Below are positions 45,313-57,600 of a DNA stretch of 64,000 nt, piece after piece (the stretch's first letter is position 1; the number at the start of each line of letters is the position of its first letter). The stretch comes from Saussurea involucrata (Eukaryota; Streptophyta; Magnoliopsida; Asterales; Asteraceae), in assembly GCA_033807775.1 (NCBI GenBank), contig CM066327.1, forward strand, positions 90,480,295-90,544,294. Reading direction: 5' to 3'. Made by a program: the position numbers and the translations under genes. The notes beneath the pieces are model-generated. The model made no database searches. It saw only the letters and a program-made list of their open reading frames with translations, and had not been told where the DNA came from.

Positions 45313-45553
45313 CTGTGTTTAGATGTCGAAGTCGATGTAAAATGGCAAAAACAAAGGGTTTCCGAGTGATGGGTGTGCGAGAGGGTTTTGTGATATTTTG
45401 AACTTTCCAGAAATAATGAATAGGGATTGTTCCGGATTCCTTTATATAGGGTCAAACAATCCGGATGGGTCTTACCTGAAAACCTATCCCGTCCGGATAG
45501 TGTCCGGTCCGGAAACCTAGCCGGACAGATTGGTTTCCGGGAACCCGTCCGGA
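44683..45553. repeat. Dispersed TCCGGA palindrome cluster
   Basis: Perfect TCCGGA occurs at 44683, 44737, 44755, 44791, 44808, 44896, 44983, 45014, 45033, 45052, 45431, 45460, 45492, 45508 and 45548, usually followed by CA or TA. ACCGGA, TTCGGA and TCCGGT variants fill the gaps. About 0.2 sites would be expected in 870 bp of random sequence. The sites are not evenly spaced, so this is neither a satellite nor a CRISPR array. Confidence 0.95.
45441..45448 (-). promoter_or_regulatory. Probable TATA box for copia-C ORF3
   Basis: TATATAAA on the minus strand lies about 130 nt upstream of the putative intron donor and is flanked by TCCGGA sites at 45431 and 45460. It is identical in sequence and relative position to the copia-B candidate. 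Confidence 0.55.
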
Positions 45554-46192
45554 CACTTGGTGATTTCTGATAAAATTTCCCTTGTTCATTCAAATTTCTT
45601 TAAAAATTATTTCATTTTGGCTTTGAGATAACCTTTTCTCGCTCCCCCTCGAACTGACATTGGGGATTTCTCTGCTCCCCCTCGGATAGTGCATGTGAGT
45701 GCAATGGAGAGACGAACACACATAAAAAACTTTGACCCATTTAAAGAAAAACTGTGTGTCGCTTCCCCTCAAATGATGAACAAATGGAAATTTGCTCCCC
45801 CTCGGAATGTGCACGTAGTGTGATAGGAAGCACAATGGAGTTGCCACACTAGAAGAATCTTTAGGAAGTTAAAACAGTTGTGTGACACTCCCCCTCAAAA
45901 GTAGAATATACTTACCTGATACTTGTTCGTGCTCCCCCTGAACACATGAACAAAGATGCAAAAGCACAGATATAATCACAGAAAGTAGACGACAACAATA
46001 AACATAAAAGGAAACACACGTTAAAAGAAAGCAAACAGACGAAATCTACATAATTAATACATAGATTTAACTGATACAAGTAGAATACAGATGCGAGAAA
46101 GTGTATAATCAATCATCTGGAGTGTAACCAATAGATGATGAATAGACAGTTTCTCGTAGATGTATGGAACTTGTATCGGGTACACAATCAGA
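45554..46192 (-). other. Copia-C pol-ORF3 spacer with six polypurine tracts
   Basis: On the plus strand, GCTCCCCCT-type words recur near 45640, 45675, 45753, 45793, 45889 and 45931. On the minus strand these are GAGGGGGAGC tracts. Repeated polypurine tracts are a known Sirevirus trait. No gene is visible. Confidence 0.7.
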
Positions 46193-49100
46193 TCAAATCT
46201 TCAGATTCAGCATACCTAACCTGGACACTAGATAATTAAAGCGTTTTTCATCCAGGGGTTTGGTAAACAGGTCTGCTAACTGTTGTTCTGTATTCACAAA
46301 GTTGAGTTCGACTGTACCTCTTTCGACGTGATCCTAGATAAAATGGTACCGAACGTCTATATGCTTCGTCTTTGTATGATGGACCAGATTGCTGGATATT
46401 GCAATGGCGCTCTTTGATTCGCAGTAGATGGGCACCTTGGTGTATGTGAAACCGTAATCCTTGAGTTGCGTGCGCATCCAGATAACTTGTGAACAACAGC
46501 TTACGGCGGCCATGTTTTGCGCCTCGGCAGTCGACGTAGAGACGCATTCCTGCTTCTTGGATGCCCAACTCACCAAACTGTCGCCCAAGAATTGCACGTG
46601 TCCCGATGTGCTCTTCTGATCCATCATGTTGCACGCGTCGTCCGCGTCGGAATATGCGGAAAGTTCAAAACCTGTCTCTTTCGGGTACAACAAGCCAAGA
46701 TCAGTAGTACCTCTCAAATAACGAAATATTCGTTTAACAGCTATTAAATGAGACTCCTTAGGTTCTGACTGAAACCGGGCGCAGAGAAATGTTGAAAACA
46801 TGATATCCGGTCTACTAGAAGTTAGGTACATTAAAGAACCGATCATTCCCCGGTACGTTTTTGTGTCCACATCCTTTCCATTAGGATCGGCGTGTAACTT
46901 TGTACCGGGTGCCATGGGAGTTTTCATTAGTGAGAACTGTTCCATCAGGAATTTCTGAAGAATATCCCGGATGTATTTAGCCTGATTTATGAATATCCCG
47001 GTCCATAGTTGTTTAACTTGAAGACCAAGGAAAAAATTCATCTCACACAACATACTCATTTTAAAATATTGTCCCATTAACGTGGCAAAGTTCTTACAAT
47101 ACAGTGGATTAGTAGAACCGAAAATTATGTCATCGACATACACTTGAACCAACACTATATGACCTTTTTCGCTTTTAATAAATAGGGTTGTATCGATTTT
47201 ACCTCTTTAAAATCCCGATTTTATTAAAAACTTAGACAATGTATCATACAAGGCCCGTGGAGCTTGCATCAAGCCGTATAGTGCCTTGTCTAGAATGTAG
47301 ACATGATTAGGCTTCTTGTCGTCCACGAACCCGTCCGATTGCGATACGTACACCTCTTCCTTGATCTCGCCATTGAGGAACGCGGTCTTCACATCCATTT
47401 GGTAGACTGTGGAGTTTTTATGCGCGGCGTTAGCAAGGAACATACATATGGCTTCGATTATGGAAACCGGAGCATATGTCTTATCGTAGTCTATCCCTTC
47501 TTGTTGACGGTATCCTTTAGCCACAAGACGCGCCTTGTTCCGCACGATGATACCATCCTCGTCCTTCTTGTTCTTGAAGATCCATTTTGTGTCGATCACC
47601 GTCTTGTGCTTTGGACGTGGGACAAGTCGCCATACTTTGAGAGCCTCAAATTGATTGAGTTCCTCTTGCATGGCCATGACCCGTTCCGGATCATCTAATG
47701 CTTCGGAGACGGTTGTAGGCTCGATCTACTCAGGAATCCAGAGAAGAGGCAGAAGTTGGCCGATACGCCTCGCGTGGTTACTGGTGTAGAGGGATCACCG
47801 ATAATCTGGTGTAGGGGATGAGCTTTGGTCCTTTTGGTGGTGTGTGGAAGCGGCTGTTGAGTTGAGTGTGAGGTGTTCGGATCCACGTAGCCACCAGTTG
47901 GAAGGTCTTGAACAACTTCAAGTGTAGCAGGTTGGTTTCTCAGAGGAGACTTGGCAGGATTCGTCGAAGTTTGAACAACTTCTGGTTCCAGGGAATTCAG
48001 AGGTTGATCTACTAGTGTAGTCGAGGACGAATCGTCAGGAGCGATCTCCAGGTTTTATAATGGTTCCTCCGGGGGGATGGTTGTATCAGTTGATGATGAT
48101 GTGGCATTTGAGGGCTGAGGTGTCTCCAAAGTGATCGTTGGAGTGCTCGTCGAAGGTGGCGGACCGGAGATTTTCGCCGAGTCCTCGATTTGAGCAGCTT
48201 CAATTCATGGTTGCGCTGAGACACGAAGGGTAGGAACGTTAAACAAATCATCCTAAAAATATTGAAACAGTAAATCTAAATCAGAAAGTTGAGCATTCGA
48301 CATAGATGCATGATTTGGATTTACTATTGGTTATGCAGATCCCGAACGTGAAAGTTCAGAAGCTAGCACGCCAGTTAAACCGGGTTCTGAACTGAGTTGG
48401 TCAGAAGCCAAATCCGTGGCTTCGTTGAATGTCACGTTTACACTCTCAAGAACGGTTTTTGTCTGTTTGTTGTAAACGCGATACGCCTTAGCCTGCATGG
48501 AGTATCCTATGAAAACTCCTTCGTCTGCCTTCGGACTGAATTTCCCGAGATCATCTTTATCGCTGAGGACGTAGCACGTGCATCCGAACGCGTGGAAGTA
48601 CTTGATGTTCGGAATGTGATTGTTCATGATCTCGTACGACGTCTTGTTGAACCGCTTGTTGACGATCGTGCAGTTTTGCGTGTAGCAGGCAGTTGACACT
48701 GCTTCAGCCCAGAGAATTAGAGGCAGCTTTGAATGTGACATCATCGTGCGAGCGGCTTCGACGAGGGTACGGTTGCGTCTTTCCACCACTCCATTTTGCT
48801 AAGGAGTACGTGCGGCCAAGAAGGTTTGCGAGATACCGACGGATGTCAGGTATTCGTTCACCGTTTGATTCTTAAATTCTGTCTCGTTGTCGGTCCTGAT
48901 GGTCTGAACCTGCTGTCGAAGGTTCAGTTGTATGGTCTTCAAGTGGTTGATAATCAGCTCCGGGGTTTCGACCTTCGAGCGCAGGAACTTTACCCAAGTG
49001 TAGCGTGAGAAGTCATCCACCATCACCAGGACGTACTTTCGTTTGTTGATGCTTTGAACACGCATCGGTCCACACAAATCCATATGGATATGTTCGAGGG

Positions 49101-49752
49101 ACCGGGACGTGCTCGGAGCGGCCTTCGGCTTGAGCGTCGCTCACTTCATCTTCCCCATCTCGCATGCCCCGCAGAGTCGATCCTTCACGAATTAAAGTTC
49201 GGGCATGCCTATCACGTGTCCGCCTAGCACTAGTTTGTTGATACTCTTGAAGTTCAGGTGCGAGAGACGTCGGTGCCAAATCCACGCTTGCTGAGAATTA
49301 GCCTTTGACATCAGGCAGACAGAATCATCGGTCTTCAGGGTTGAGAGGTCGATGGTGTAGAGGTTGGTCTTTCACGTACCAACCAGTAGTTCAGTTCCGT
49401 CGTCAGTGCAGACGCTACACCTTTTGGCTTTGAATCTGACCTCAAGATCTTTATCGCAGAATTGGCCGATGCTGAACAAGTTGTGTCCCAATCCCGCGAC
49501 GTATGAGACTTTCTTTATTGTGATCTTGTCTTGGACAATGTCGTCGTAGCCCAGAATCGGCGCCTTGTCATCGTTCCCAAATCTCACGTCTCTGCAGTAT
49601 TTTTCCTTGTAGTTTGTGAGCAGCTCCTTCCTCCCGGTCATGTGCTTGGAGCATCCAGAATCTAAGTACCACACATGACCGTCCTGCAAAAAGAGATTAA
49701 CGGACTTTAGGTACCCATTTGAAAATGGGTCCTGGAGGGTTAGGTTTGACAC
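46193..49752 (-). pseudogene. pol: Copia-C pol: protease, integrase, RT, RNase H
   Basis: Protease has WYLDSGCSKHMTG at about 49660. It is followed by a GAG-pre-integrase zinc motif (WHRRLSHLNF, CGACEMG) and an integrase core with HMDLCGPM, RTDNETEF and QNGVVERRNRT (all three acidic residues present; one TAG just before QNGVVE at about 48799). The integrase C-terminal domain (FHAFGCTCYVLS) and an acidic linker come next. RT (YGLMQAPRA, YVDDIIFGS at about 47140) and RNase H (STAEAQNMAA) end with LADLFTKPLDEKRF and TGA 46193. Further lesions are a stop near 49141, frame changes near 48200-47690 and 47210, and a stop near 46335. The best-preserved copia pol in the window, yet not intact. Confidence 0.9.
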
Positions 49753-52700
49753 CTGGCTGAGGAACCTGTTTTGAAGCAGGCTTCCTTTTGGGTGTAGGTT
49801 TAACCTCTGTTTTGGGAACCCATTTTGAAATGGGTTTCCTTTCTTGTTTAGGTTTAACCTCTGATTGGGGACCCCATTTTGAATTGGGCTTCTGTTTGTT
49901 TTTACGGGGTTTGCGAGTTACTTTTGAATTATAGACGTGATAAGAACCAAACCAATCAGTTAAATTTCTAATGTCATCAAAGTCATTCCAACCACAACTA
50001 GAACAACACAAACAATCATGCGATAATTGAATTAATTGCTGAATAGAATAAAGTTTAATAGGAAAATTAACTTCTTGTTCAACAAAGCGATTCTTATAAT
50101 TCAAAGCACAATCATTCTTGTTCATTCTAGGATAAAAGACAGTATTAAATGACTTTGATGCTGCATTTTCCTCTATAGATTCCTTGCCTACACACTTTGG
50201 TTTGTCTTGTTTAGCCCGATCATTTTTATCTGAAACATCATTAACAGTATGGTCAACAGAGGTTGAGTTAACATGACGTTTATCAGTCGATCGACCGGTC
50301 TTTTGCTGCGGTTGTGATTGTTTTTTAGAACAAGAATTATTTTTAGAAACCTTGATCACAGCCGGGGTCGTTGGTTTTGTAGAACATTCGCCTTTTTGAA
50401 AATTGATCGGGCGATTTACCGCAGGCGAAAGAAAGTCGGTATGACTTGGAAGAGGTTTGTCGAAAGGAAACGATTCAAACTCTTCATCAGAACTACCCTC
50501 GGAATTCATAAATTTGGAAAAATCTATATCCGCAATTGATGGACTTGGATTGGTCGAGGGAGGTGAGGAACACTTTGTGTCGGTGTGCTTATCGAGGGAG
50601 GTGAGGAACACACTCATCTTGTGACCCTTTACCGTTTAGTGAAGATGTCTTGCCAATGAAAGCTTTGCACGAGGATGTGTCAGACGAGTCCGAGGAAGAT
50701 TCGGGTGAAATCGTCTTTTCTTCTTGGAGTAGGTCAATCTTCTCTTGAAGTTGACCGTTTCTAACATGCTCATTCATCGCTTCTGTTGCCAAAGCAGACA
50801 GTTTTGATGTGAGCCGATCGATCTTGTTCCGAAGGAATTCCTGTCCTTCATCTGACACATACTCGGTTTTTACGGATTTAAGTTCCTCAAGTTCGGTTAT
50901 GAGCGCTTGCTTTTCCTTTTGAAAACATGATCTTTCCTTCTCGAGTGACTCCTCTAATTCAACTATTTTTGCTTCCAAAATGAGAGGCGGGACATAGAGT
51001 TTAAACTCGTCCGTCTCAGATTTGGGTTCAGTTGCTTGGGCCTCATCCTTTTTGGAGGAATCATTGGGCGTTGCAACCTTATAGCCATCAAAGTAGTCAT
51101 TCAAGAGGTATTTCTTTGGATTTTTCTTGTACGAGTAGTTCATAGGCTCGTAGCAAAAAGGAAGTTGCATTTTGGTGGTATGTTTGCGCTTGTATTCCTC
51201 AGTTTCCTCTTCTTTCTCTAGTTCAACAGGACCGGTCCATTTGATTTGGTATTCAGGATACTTCTTAGCCATACCAAGACAATTAAAGTGACAAAGTGTC
51301 GGTCTTTTGGCTATACCCTTTTTCAAATACTGAGGGTTGTCGTATCCGATACCCCATTCCTTGTTGAAGTATGTGAGTTCCTTGGGTTTATTCATGTGAA
51401 TAGTCTGGTCTATTTGACCTCTTTTGTGGAGTTTGGTTTCAAGATCTGTTATTTTGGAAACCATTTCTTTGTGCTGAATTTGAAGAGAAGAGCATTGATA
51501 AACAATCTTTGGGTTCTCATTCTTACGCTGATCCAGCTGTAGATTCAGTTCAGATATTTTGGCCCTTAACTCCTTAGGTGCTATTCAAAGACTTGTACAT
51601 TTTTCTTTTAAATTAGCATTTTCGGACTTATACTTTTCAGTTATTCGCTTTTGAACATGTAGCTTTTCAGTTAATGATTTAATTTCAAGCAGTTGTTCAT
51701 TAGTGATGGCCTTATAGGAATCTATTCGTCCAACTATAGGTTTAAACTGTTTGATTAAGCCTTGATAAATAGGGTCACATACCTGAAAGCGTCGCCATCT
51801 TCTGAATCGCTTTCATCATCAGAACGAGCCAGCCAATGGTCATCTTCGACAAAGAGAGCTTCTCCTGCCTCTTTCTGTTCTGCCAGCAGGAGTTTGGCCT
51901 TGTAGTAATGTGCGTTCTTCACGACAGGCTTCCTACAGTCCTTTGCAAAATGACCCAGTTTCCCGCAGTTGTTGCAGGTGACGGGTTCATCCTTCTTCTT
52001 CGTTTTGGGCTTGCGGTCTTCTTTCTCACCATTCTCCTTCTTGTCAGGCTGCTTGTGCTCATCTGCTTTCTTCTTGCCTTTGTATTTATCCTGATAATCA
52101 TGGCGCTTGTTGGAGGAAGTGGAGTAGCGCTGATTATTGGATGTAGGCTTCTTGAAGAACTTCTTTTGCGGGAAAGATTTAGAGAGGAAGGCCATTGCTT
52201 TCTTCACAGCAGTCAATTCAGGATCAGAATCACTCTCCTCTTCTTCCTCAGATTCTGGCTCAGATTCACTTGGCTCTTGGGCACGTTTGGAACGACGGCT
52301 GGAGGATTTGCCTCGTTTTGAAGAAACAAGAGCAAGTGGATCAGTAGGTGACTTGGGAGCGGACTTCTTGTTGCTCAGAATCTCCATCACTTCATCTTCG
52401 TCCTGGAGAAGCATCTCATAGAGTTCGTGAATTGGGACGTCCTACATCAAGTGGTTGTGTTTGACTTGAGAAGGAAACACTTTCCATTCAGGAAGGAGGT
52501 TGTTCAAGAATTTGAGCGTATTCTCCGTATTTGAGCGATTGATCTTGTTCTTGTGGAGCTCGTTCATTAGTAGACAAAACCGTTCATAGGTCTGGGAGAG
52601 ACATTCGCCGGCGCGCTGCTTGAAGCTGTCAAACTTTGTAATGCAGCTATTGATCTTCAGTTGGTTGCCGACTTTGCTCCCACTCATCATTTTCTCTACC

Positions 52701-53060
52701 TAATCCCACAGGACCTTTGCTGTGTCCTTGTAGCTATCTATGGTTGTGTAGATCGGATTCGGTAGAGCCTGAACAAGATACCTCTCGGCATGCTTTTCAC
52801 CATCTTGTATGCCCTTTTCGTCCTCGCTCATCTCCGAGTATGTCTTGGCCTCATATTGAACTTGACCACCTTCTTATGGTGATGGTACAGTCTTCATGGG
52901 TTTAGGTTGCGGGCCATTAGTTAGAGCGCGCCAGATGAACTCGAAGTTATCCTTCGACTCGATGAAGATATCGAATATGTCTCGTCATTGGCTGTATTCT
53001 CCTTGGTAGAGCGTCAGCGGCTTGGAGTCGGTGCCGAAATCAAGTGCGTCACGAGACATC
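49697..53060 (-). pseudogene. gag: Copia-C gag
   Basis: ATG 53060 (MSRDALDFG) opens a Sirevirus Gag of over 1,000 codons. A capsid region (about 53060-52450) precedes an acidic Ser/Glu tract and a zinc knuckle (CNNCGKLGHFAKDC, near 51960). Long helical segments (LEAKIVELEESLEKE) and a C-terminal region follow, in which a KWVPK-TEVKP-RKP unit of about 20 residues repeats three to four times (49697-49900) before the protease. Stops lie at 52984, 52862, 52699 and 52442, a frame change near 51600, and another near 50600 beside a 20-nt direct repeat (50554 and 50592). The final KWVPK is out of frame with protease by one indel. Confidence 0.85.
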
Positions 53061-53125
53061 TTTGTTGATTGCACTAATGTGATCGTTAGACGCTTGTTCG
53101 ATTCAAAGTGTAAACCTAACGCAAG

Positions 53126-54514
53126 TGATAACTCTCATTTTGAGCGTTATTTACACATCATTTGTGTGAGTTTTTCTTCCGTTTTAGTTGTGTTTTATGT
53201 TTATGTGTTCGTGTTTTTCATTTTGTTAATTTATTTTTATTTGGAGTTGTTGAGGACGTTTTATGGTTATTTGCATCAATATTTGGGGTTTTATGTTGTG
53301 CAGCGATGCCCACTGTGGGCACAGTGTGCCCACTGTGGGCACGAGCGGATTTTGCTTCGGACCAGCGGATAAAGCGATTAACTGGACAAATGAGAGCATC
53401 TAAGAGCTGACATTCTAGTGCAGAAAAACTCAGCAAAACCATGGGCTCTAGAAGGTGGTTTTGGTATTACCCTTTGGATAATGTGAACTTTGTCCATTGG
53501 GTAATACCCATTCTTGGGGTTATAAAAGAAGGAGCTTGGGTCACTTGCAAAGGAGCTCCAAATAAAATGTAGAAGTTAATCTTTAGCTTGCATTTTGTTA
53601 TCTTAGTTGTAGTTTAATTTACTGTCTTTAACTTTCTTGCATTTAATTTCCGCATTTACTTTCCGTCTAAGTTTGTAGTTTATTTTTATCTTAATGCAAG
53701 TAGTTAACAAGTATTTCATTTCTTACATTATGTCTTTTACTTTAATTATTAGCTAAGCACCATTGGGTGTGGGTGTGAACAAACTTGAGACTAGTAGGCA
53801 ACACTTGGGTGTGGCTATTTGTTACTAACTCTCGAGATTGGTCACTTGAGTCGAGACTTAAACTCAACGCGGATAAGCCGATCACTTTGATGTGTTAATA
53901 TTAGATCTTAGACCTCGAGAGGGGCGGATTCGAAATACGGCTTAAGTGATGCACAAAGATTTGAGAGAGTCTTTGATAACCACGTCGAGAGGCGGGTTTT
54001 GTATGATTTACTAAGGTTCAAACGCCGGTCGAGATTTATATCACAAATAGATTTGGGTGTAAATCTCCATATTGGTAGAACTTGACGTTTAGAGTCAAAC
54101 TTAATTAAATCGGCAAGATCGAGAGTCGGTAACAATGGACACTTTATGGAAACTTTGTAGGACCGGTTTATAAATCGCATGCATTTCGAGAGATCGGGCT
54201 TTTTATGAACTTTTGGTGCTATAAAGCAACTAACCATCTTGTTACTACAAAAATCTCAAGGGAACTCACATCCATACCCATTTTTTATTATTATTCTAGA
54301 GTTTAATCATTTTCCAAACCAACCAACAATATTTTCATTGAAATCGGTGTATTCTCGACTTAGGACTCGAAACTTTGAAGTCCAATCCCTGTGGATACGA
54401 TCTCGGTATATTTACCACTTTATTACTTGTAGCGATCCCATTGTCGGTATATACTTGTGCCTTCATTGTGGAATTATTGTGCCCATATTTTGGATACACG
54501 ATATTTAGCTATCA
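53126..54514 (+). repeat. Athila-B 5' LTR, 1389 bp
   Basis: It starts TGATAACTCTC and ends TAGCTATCA. The inverted segment 60758-62146 is the same length and differs at about four positions by eye (0.3%). It is followed 6 bp later by the Asp primer site. Confidence 0.95.
53308..53340. repeat. Double GCCCAC-T-GTGGGC palindrome in the LTR
   Basis: Two perfect 13-bp palindromes (53308-53320 and 53328-53340) flank ACAGTGT, itself a palindrome around one base. The whole 33-bp array is kept in the Athila-C LTR (about 61932-61964). Athila-A carries the same core word dispersed over its length. Confidence 0.95.
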
Positions 54515-54520
54515 AGTTTT

Positions 54521-54538
54521 TGGCGCCGTTGCCGGGGA
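54521..54538 (+). other. Athila-B primer-binding site, Asp tRNA type
   Basis: TGGCGCCGTTGCCGGGGA is a perfect complement to the 3' end of plant tRNA-Asp, 6 bp after the 5' LTR. Confidence 0.96.
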
Positions 54539-54619
54539 CTGGCGCGATCATAGATCCTGAGATATTGAATAATCACTTGAGCCCGTGTCACTTGTTTCAA
54601 AACACCGTCTTCGTGTTGT

Positions 54620-57600
54620 ATGCCACGGTTGCAACGCGGAGAACTTTTACCTCTTGATAACGAAATCGAAAGAACTATTGCTAGACGAAGAAGAGGTAAT
54701 CGGCAAAACCCACCACCTTTAAACCGAAACATGGCAGCTCCGCCGCCACCTCCACCGGTTGAAACGACGGTAGGTATTGCCGATAGTAAAGATAGGAAAA
54801 TAAGGGACTACGCAACACCCGAATTTGAGCAATTAAAGTCGGGTATTATTAGGCCCAACATGAATGCACAAGCTTTTAAACCCGAACCCGTAATGTTTCA
54901 AATGATCCAAGCAATGGGTCAATTTGGAGGATTACCTTCGGAGGATCCGCACTCTCATTTAAAATCATTTATAGAAATGACGGATCATTTTCGCATTCCC
55001 GGCGTAACACCGGAAGCCTTACGTTTGACACTCTTCACTTACACGTTAAGAGATAGAGCTAAAGCATGGCTAAATTCTCAACCACCGGAATCCATCGACA
55101 CTTGGTCGAGTTTAGCCGAAAAGTTTTTAAAAAAATATTTTCCTCCAACTAGAAATGTAAAGCTTAGGCACGATATCATGAACTTTCGGCAAGAGAATGA
55201 CGAGGCAGTCTCGGATGCATGGGAAAGATTTAAAGATTTAATTCGAAAATGTCCTCATCATGGAATTCCCTATTGCATCCAATTAGAAACATTTTATAAT
55301 GGTCTTTCTAATGCTGCTAAAATTATTCTCGATGCTACGGCCGGTGGTGCTTTTGTTTCAAAAACTTACAACGAGGCATTTGAGATTTTAGAAAAAGTTG
55401 CCAACAATAACACCGAATGGCAAAATGCTCGTGCCATCACCACGCCAAATGCATCGGGAGTTCATGAAATTGATGCCATCACTTCTTTAAATGCGCAAAT
55501 TATTGCTTTGACTAACTTGGTTAAAAATAACTTAAACATCAATGGAGAGAAAAACCAAGCGCAAGCTATTAATGAGTCGTGTGCATTTTGTGGGGAAAGT
55601 CATAATTATGATAATTGTCCAGGTAATCCCGCTGCGGTAAATTATTTGGGAAATGCTAGAAATAGCCCTTTTTCTCAAACTTATAACCCGAATTGGCGGA
55701 ATCACCCGAATTTTTCTTGGTCGGGAAATCAAGGACTTCAACCCCCCGGGGCAAGTCAACCGCAAAACCGACCACAAAATCCCCCGGGATTTTATCAAAA
55801 CCAACAATCCAATTACCAACATGGTCAATCTTCACAATCGCATGCTCCTAGGCAACAAAACGCATCGGAAGGTAACGGTTCACTCGAATCATTGCTTAAA
55901 GGTTTTATAAACCAAACCAATGCAACCTTGAGAGGGTTTGAGACCCAACTTGGTCAATTTGCGACCGAGCTCAAAAATAGACCACAAGGGAGTTTTCCTA
56001 GTGACACCGAGAACCCAAAAGGACCACACAAGGAACATGTCAAGGCCATTAGCATAATGGAAATAGGTAACGTAGAGGACTCGCGTAAAAACGATAAATC
56101 TTCTACCACACCTAATGTGCAAAAAGAATCACATCTCTTCGATAGAGAAAATTTTCCTGGACTGTTCTCTACTGTTGAAAAACCGCAGGACCCTGTTTTT
56201 GTGTCTACAACAGCAGATCCGTCTGGTGCTGTCAAAAATGCCGGGCAGCCTGTGTCCACACCCAGCAAAAAGCAAACAAGCTTGGATCTACGTGAGTTGC
56301 CTTTTCCTGAAAGATTTAAAGATAAAAAGATGGATGTTCAGTTTAAGAAGTTTTTAGACGTTTTCAAACAACTCCATATTAACATTCCTTTGGTAGAAGC
56401 TCTCGAGCAAATGCCAAACTATGTTAAGTTTTTAAAAGACATTCTCAACAAAAAGAGAAGACTAGGAGAATATGAGACGGTTGCTTTAACCAAGGAATGT
56501 AGTGCAATTCTTACTTGTAAAATCCCTCCGAAACTCAAGGACCCGGGAAGTTTTACCATCCCATGCTCCATTGGCGGTCAAGAGGTCGGAAATGCACTAT
56601 GTGACTTGGGTGCAAGCATAAATCTCATGCCCTTGTCAATTTTTAACAAGCTAGGAATTGGTGAAGTAAGACCCACTACTGTCACTTTGCAACTCGCGGA
56701 TAGATCCATTGCTTATCCGAAAGGAAAAATTGAAGATATTCTGGTCAAAGTTGATAAATTCATTTTTCCGGCCGATTTTCTAGTTTTGGACTTTGAGGCC
56801 GATAAGAATATTCCCATCATCCTAGGAAGACCTTTTCTTGCGACCGGCCGAACTTTAATTGATGTCCAAAAAGGTGAGCTAACCATGCGAGTGAATGACC
56901 AACAAATAACCTTCAACGTCTTTAAGTCACTAAAATTCACCGGTGATTTAGAAGATTGTTCCGCCATTGAAACTTTAGGTGATGATTTTGAGCCTAGCCT
57001 TTTAGGAGACTTTCATGAAGAACCAATCATAGGCTTGGAAGATGATGTTTCGGAAGAAGATTTGATGGAGGTTATAGATGCTTTTGAACATTTAGATTTT
57101 AATGATCGACCTCCACAAATGCCATCAATTCTTAAGGCTCCAGACTTGGATTTAAAACCTCTCCCTAGTCACCTTAAGTATGCATATCTCATGGAGGAAG
57201 AAAAATTACCCGTAATTATTTCTTCCAAGTTAAGTGATGACCAAGAGGAAAAATTGTTAGAATTGTTGAAAAGTCACAAGAAAGCCATAGGTTGGACCCT
57301 AGCGGATATTAAGGGGATTAGTCCATCTATTTGCCAACATAAGATTATTTTGGAAGAGAATAGTATTGGCAAAGTGCAACCACAAAGACGACTAAATCCC
57401 ATCATGAAAGAGGTCGTTAAGAAAGAGATTTTGAAATGGCTCGATGCGGGTATTATTTATCCCATTTCGAGTAGTGGTTAGGTTAGCCCGGTGCAATGCG
57501 TTCCTAAAAGGGAGGAACCACGGTTATAAAAAATGAGAAAAATGAACTCATCCCTACTAGGACCGTCACCGGGTGGAGAATATGCATGGATTATAGGCAA

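Larger units (their letters stand above)
40364..53125 (-). mobile_element. Copia-C: Sirevirus-type element inserted in copia-A ORF3
   Basis: A minus-strand element with 3' LTR (40364-40637), ORF3, a long pol-ORF3 spacer, pol and gag, up to about 65 bp upstream of the gag ATG, where Athila-B interrupts it. Its 5' LTR is right of the window, so the target duplication cannot be tested; the left flank is ATTAG. It is less decayed than copia-A: YVDD, the integrase Asp/Asp/Glu set and the DSGCS protease box are all intact. Confidence 0.85.

Noticed and set aside
44683..45553. TCCGGA cluster as a CRISPR-like or satellite array
   Set aside because: Irregular spacing, a 6-bp word and plant retroelement context exclude CRISPR; no constant unit length excludes a satellite.
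50554..50611. 20-nt direct repeat as the cause of the copia-C gag frame change
   Set aside because: The 38-bp offset does not by itself reconcile the two frames, so another indel must be involved.
53022..54660. Hydrophobic frames in the Athila-B and Athila-C LTRs that look like membrane proteins
   Set aside because: They lie in LTR sequence on both strands and match no known protein; T-rich composition explains the hydrophobicity.
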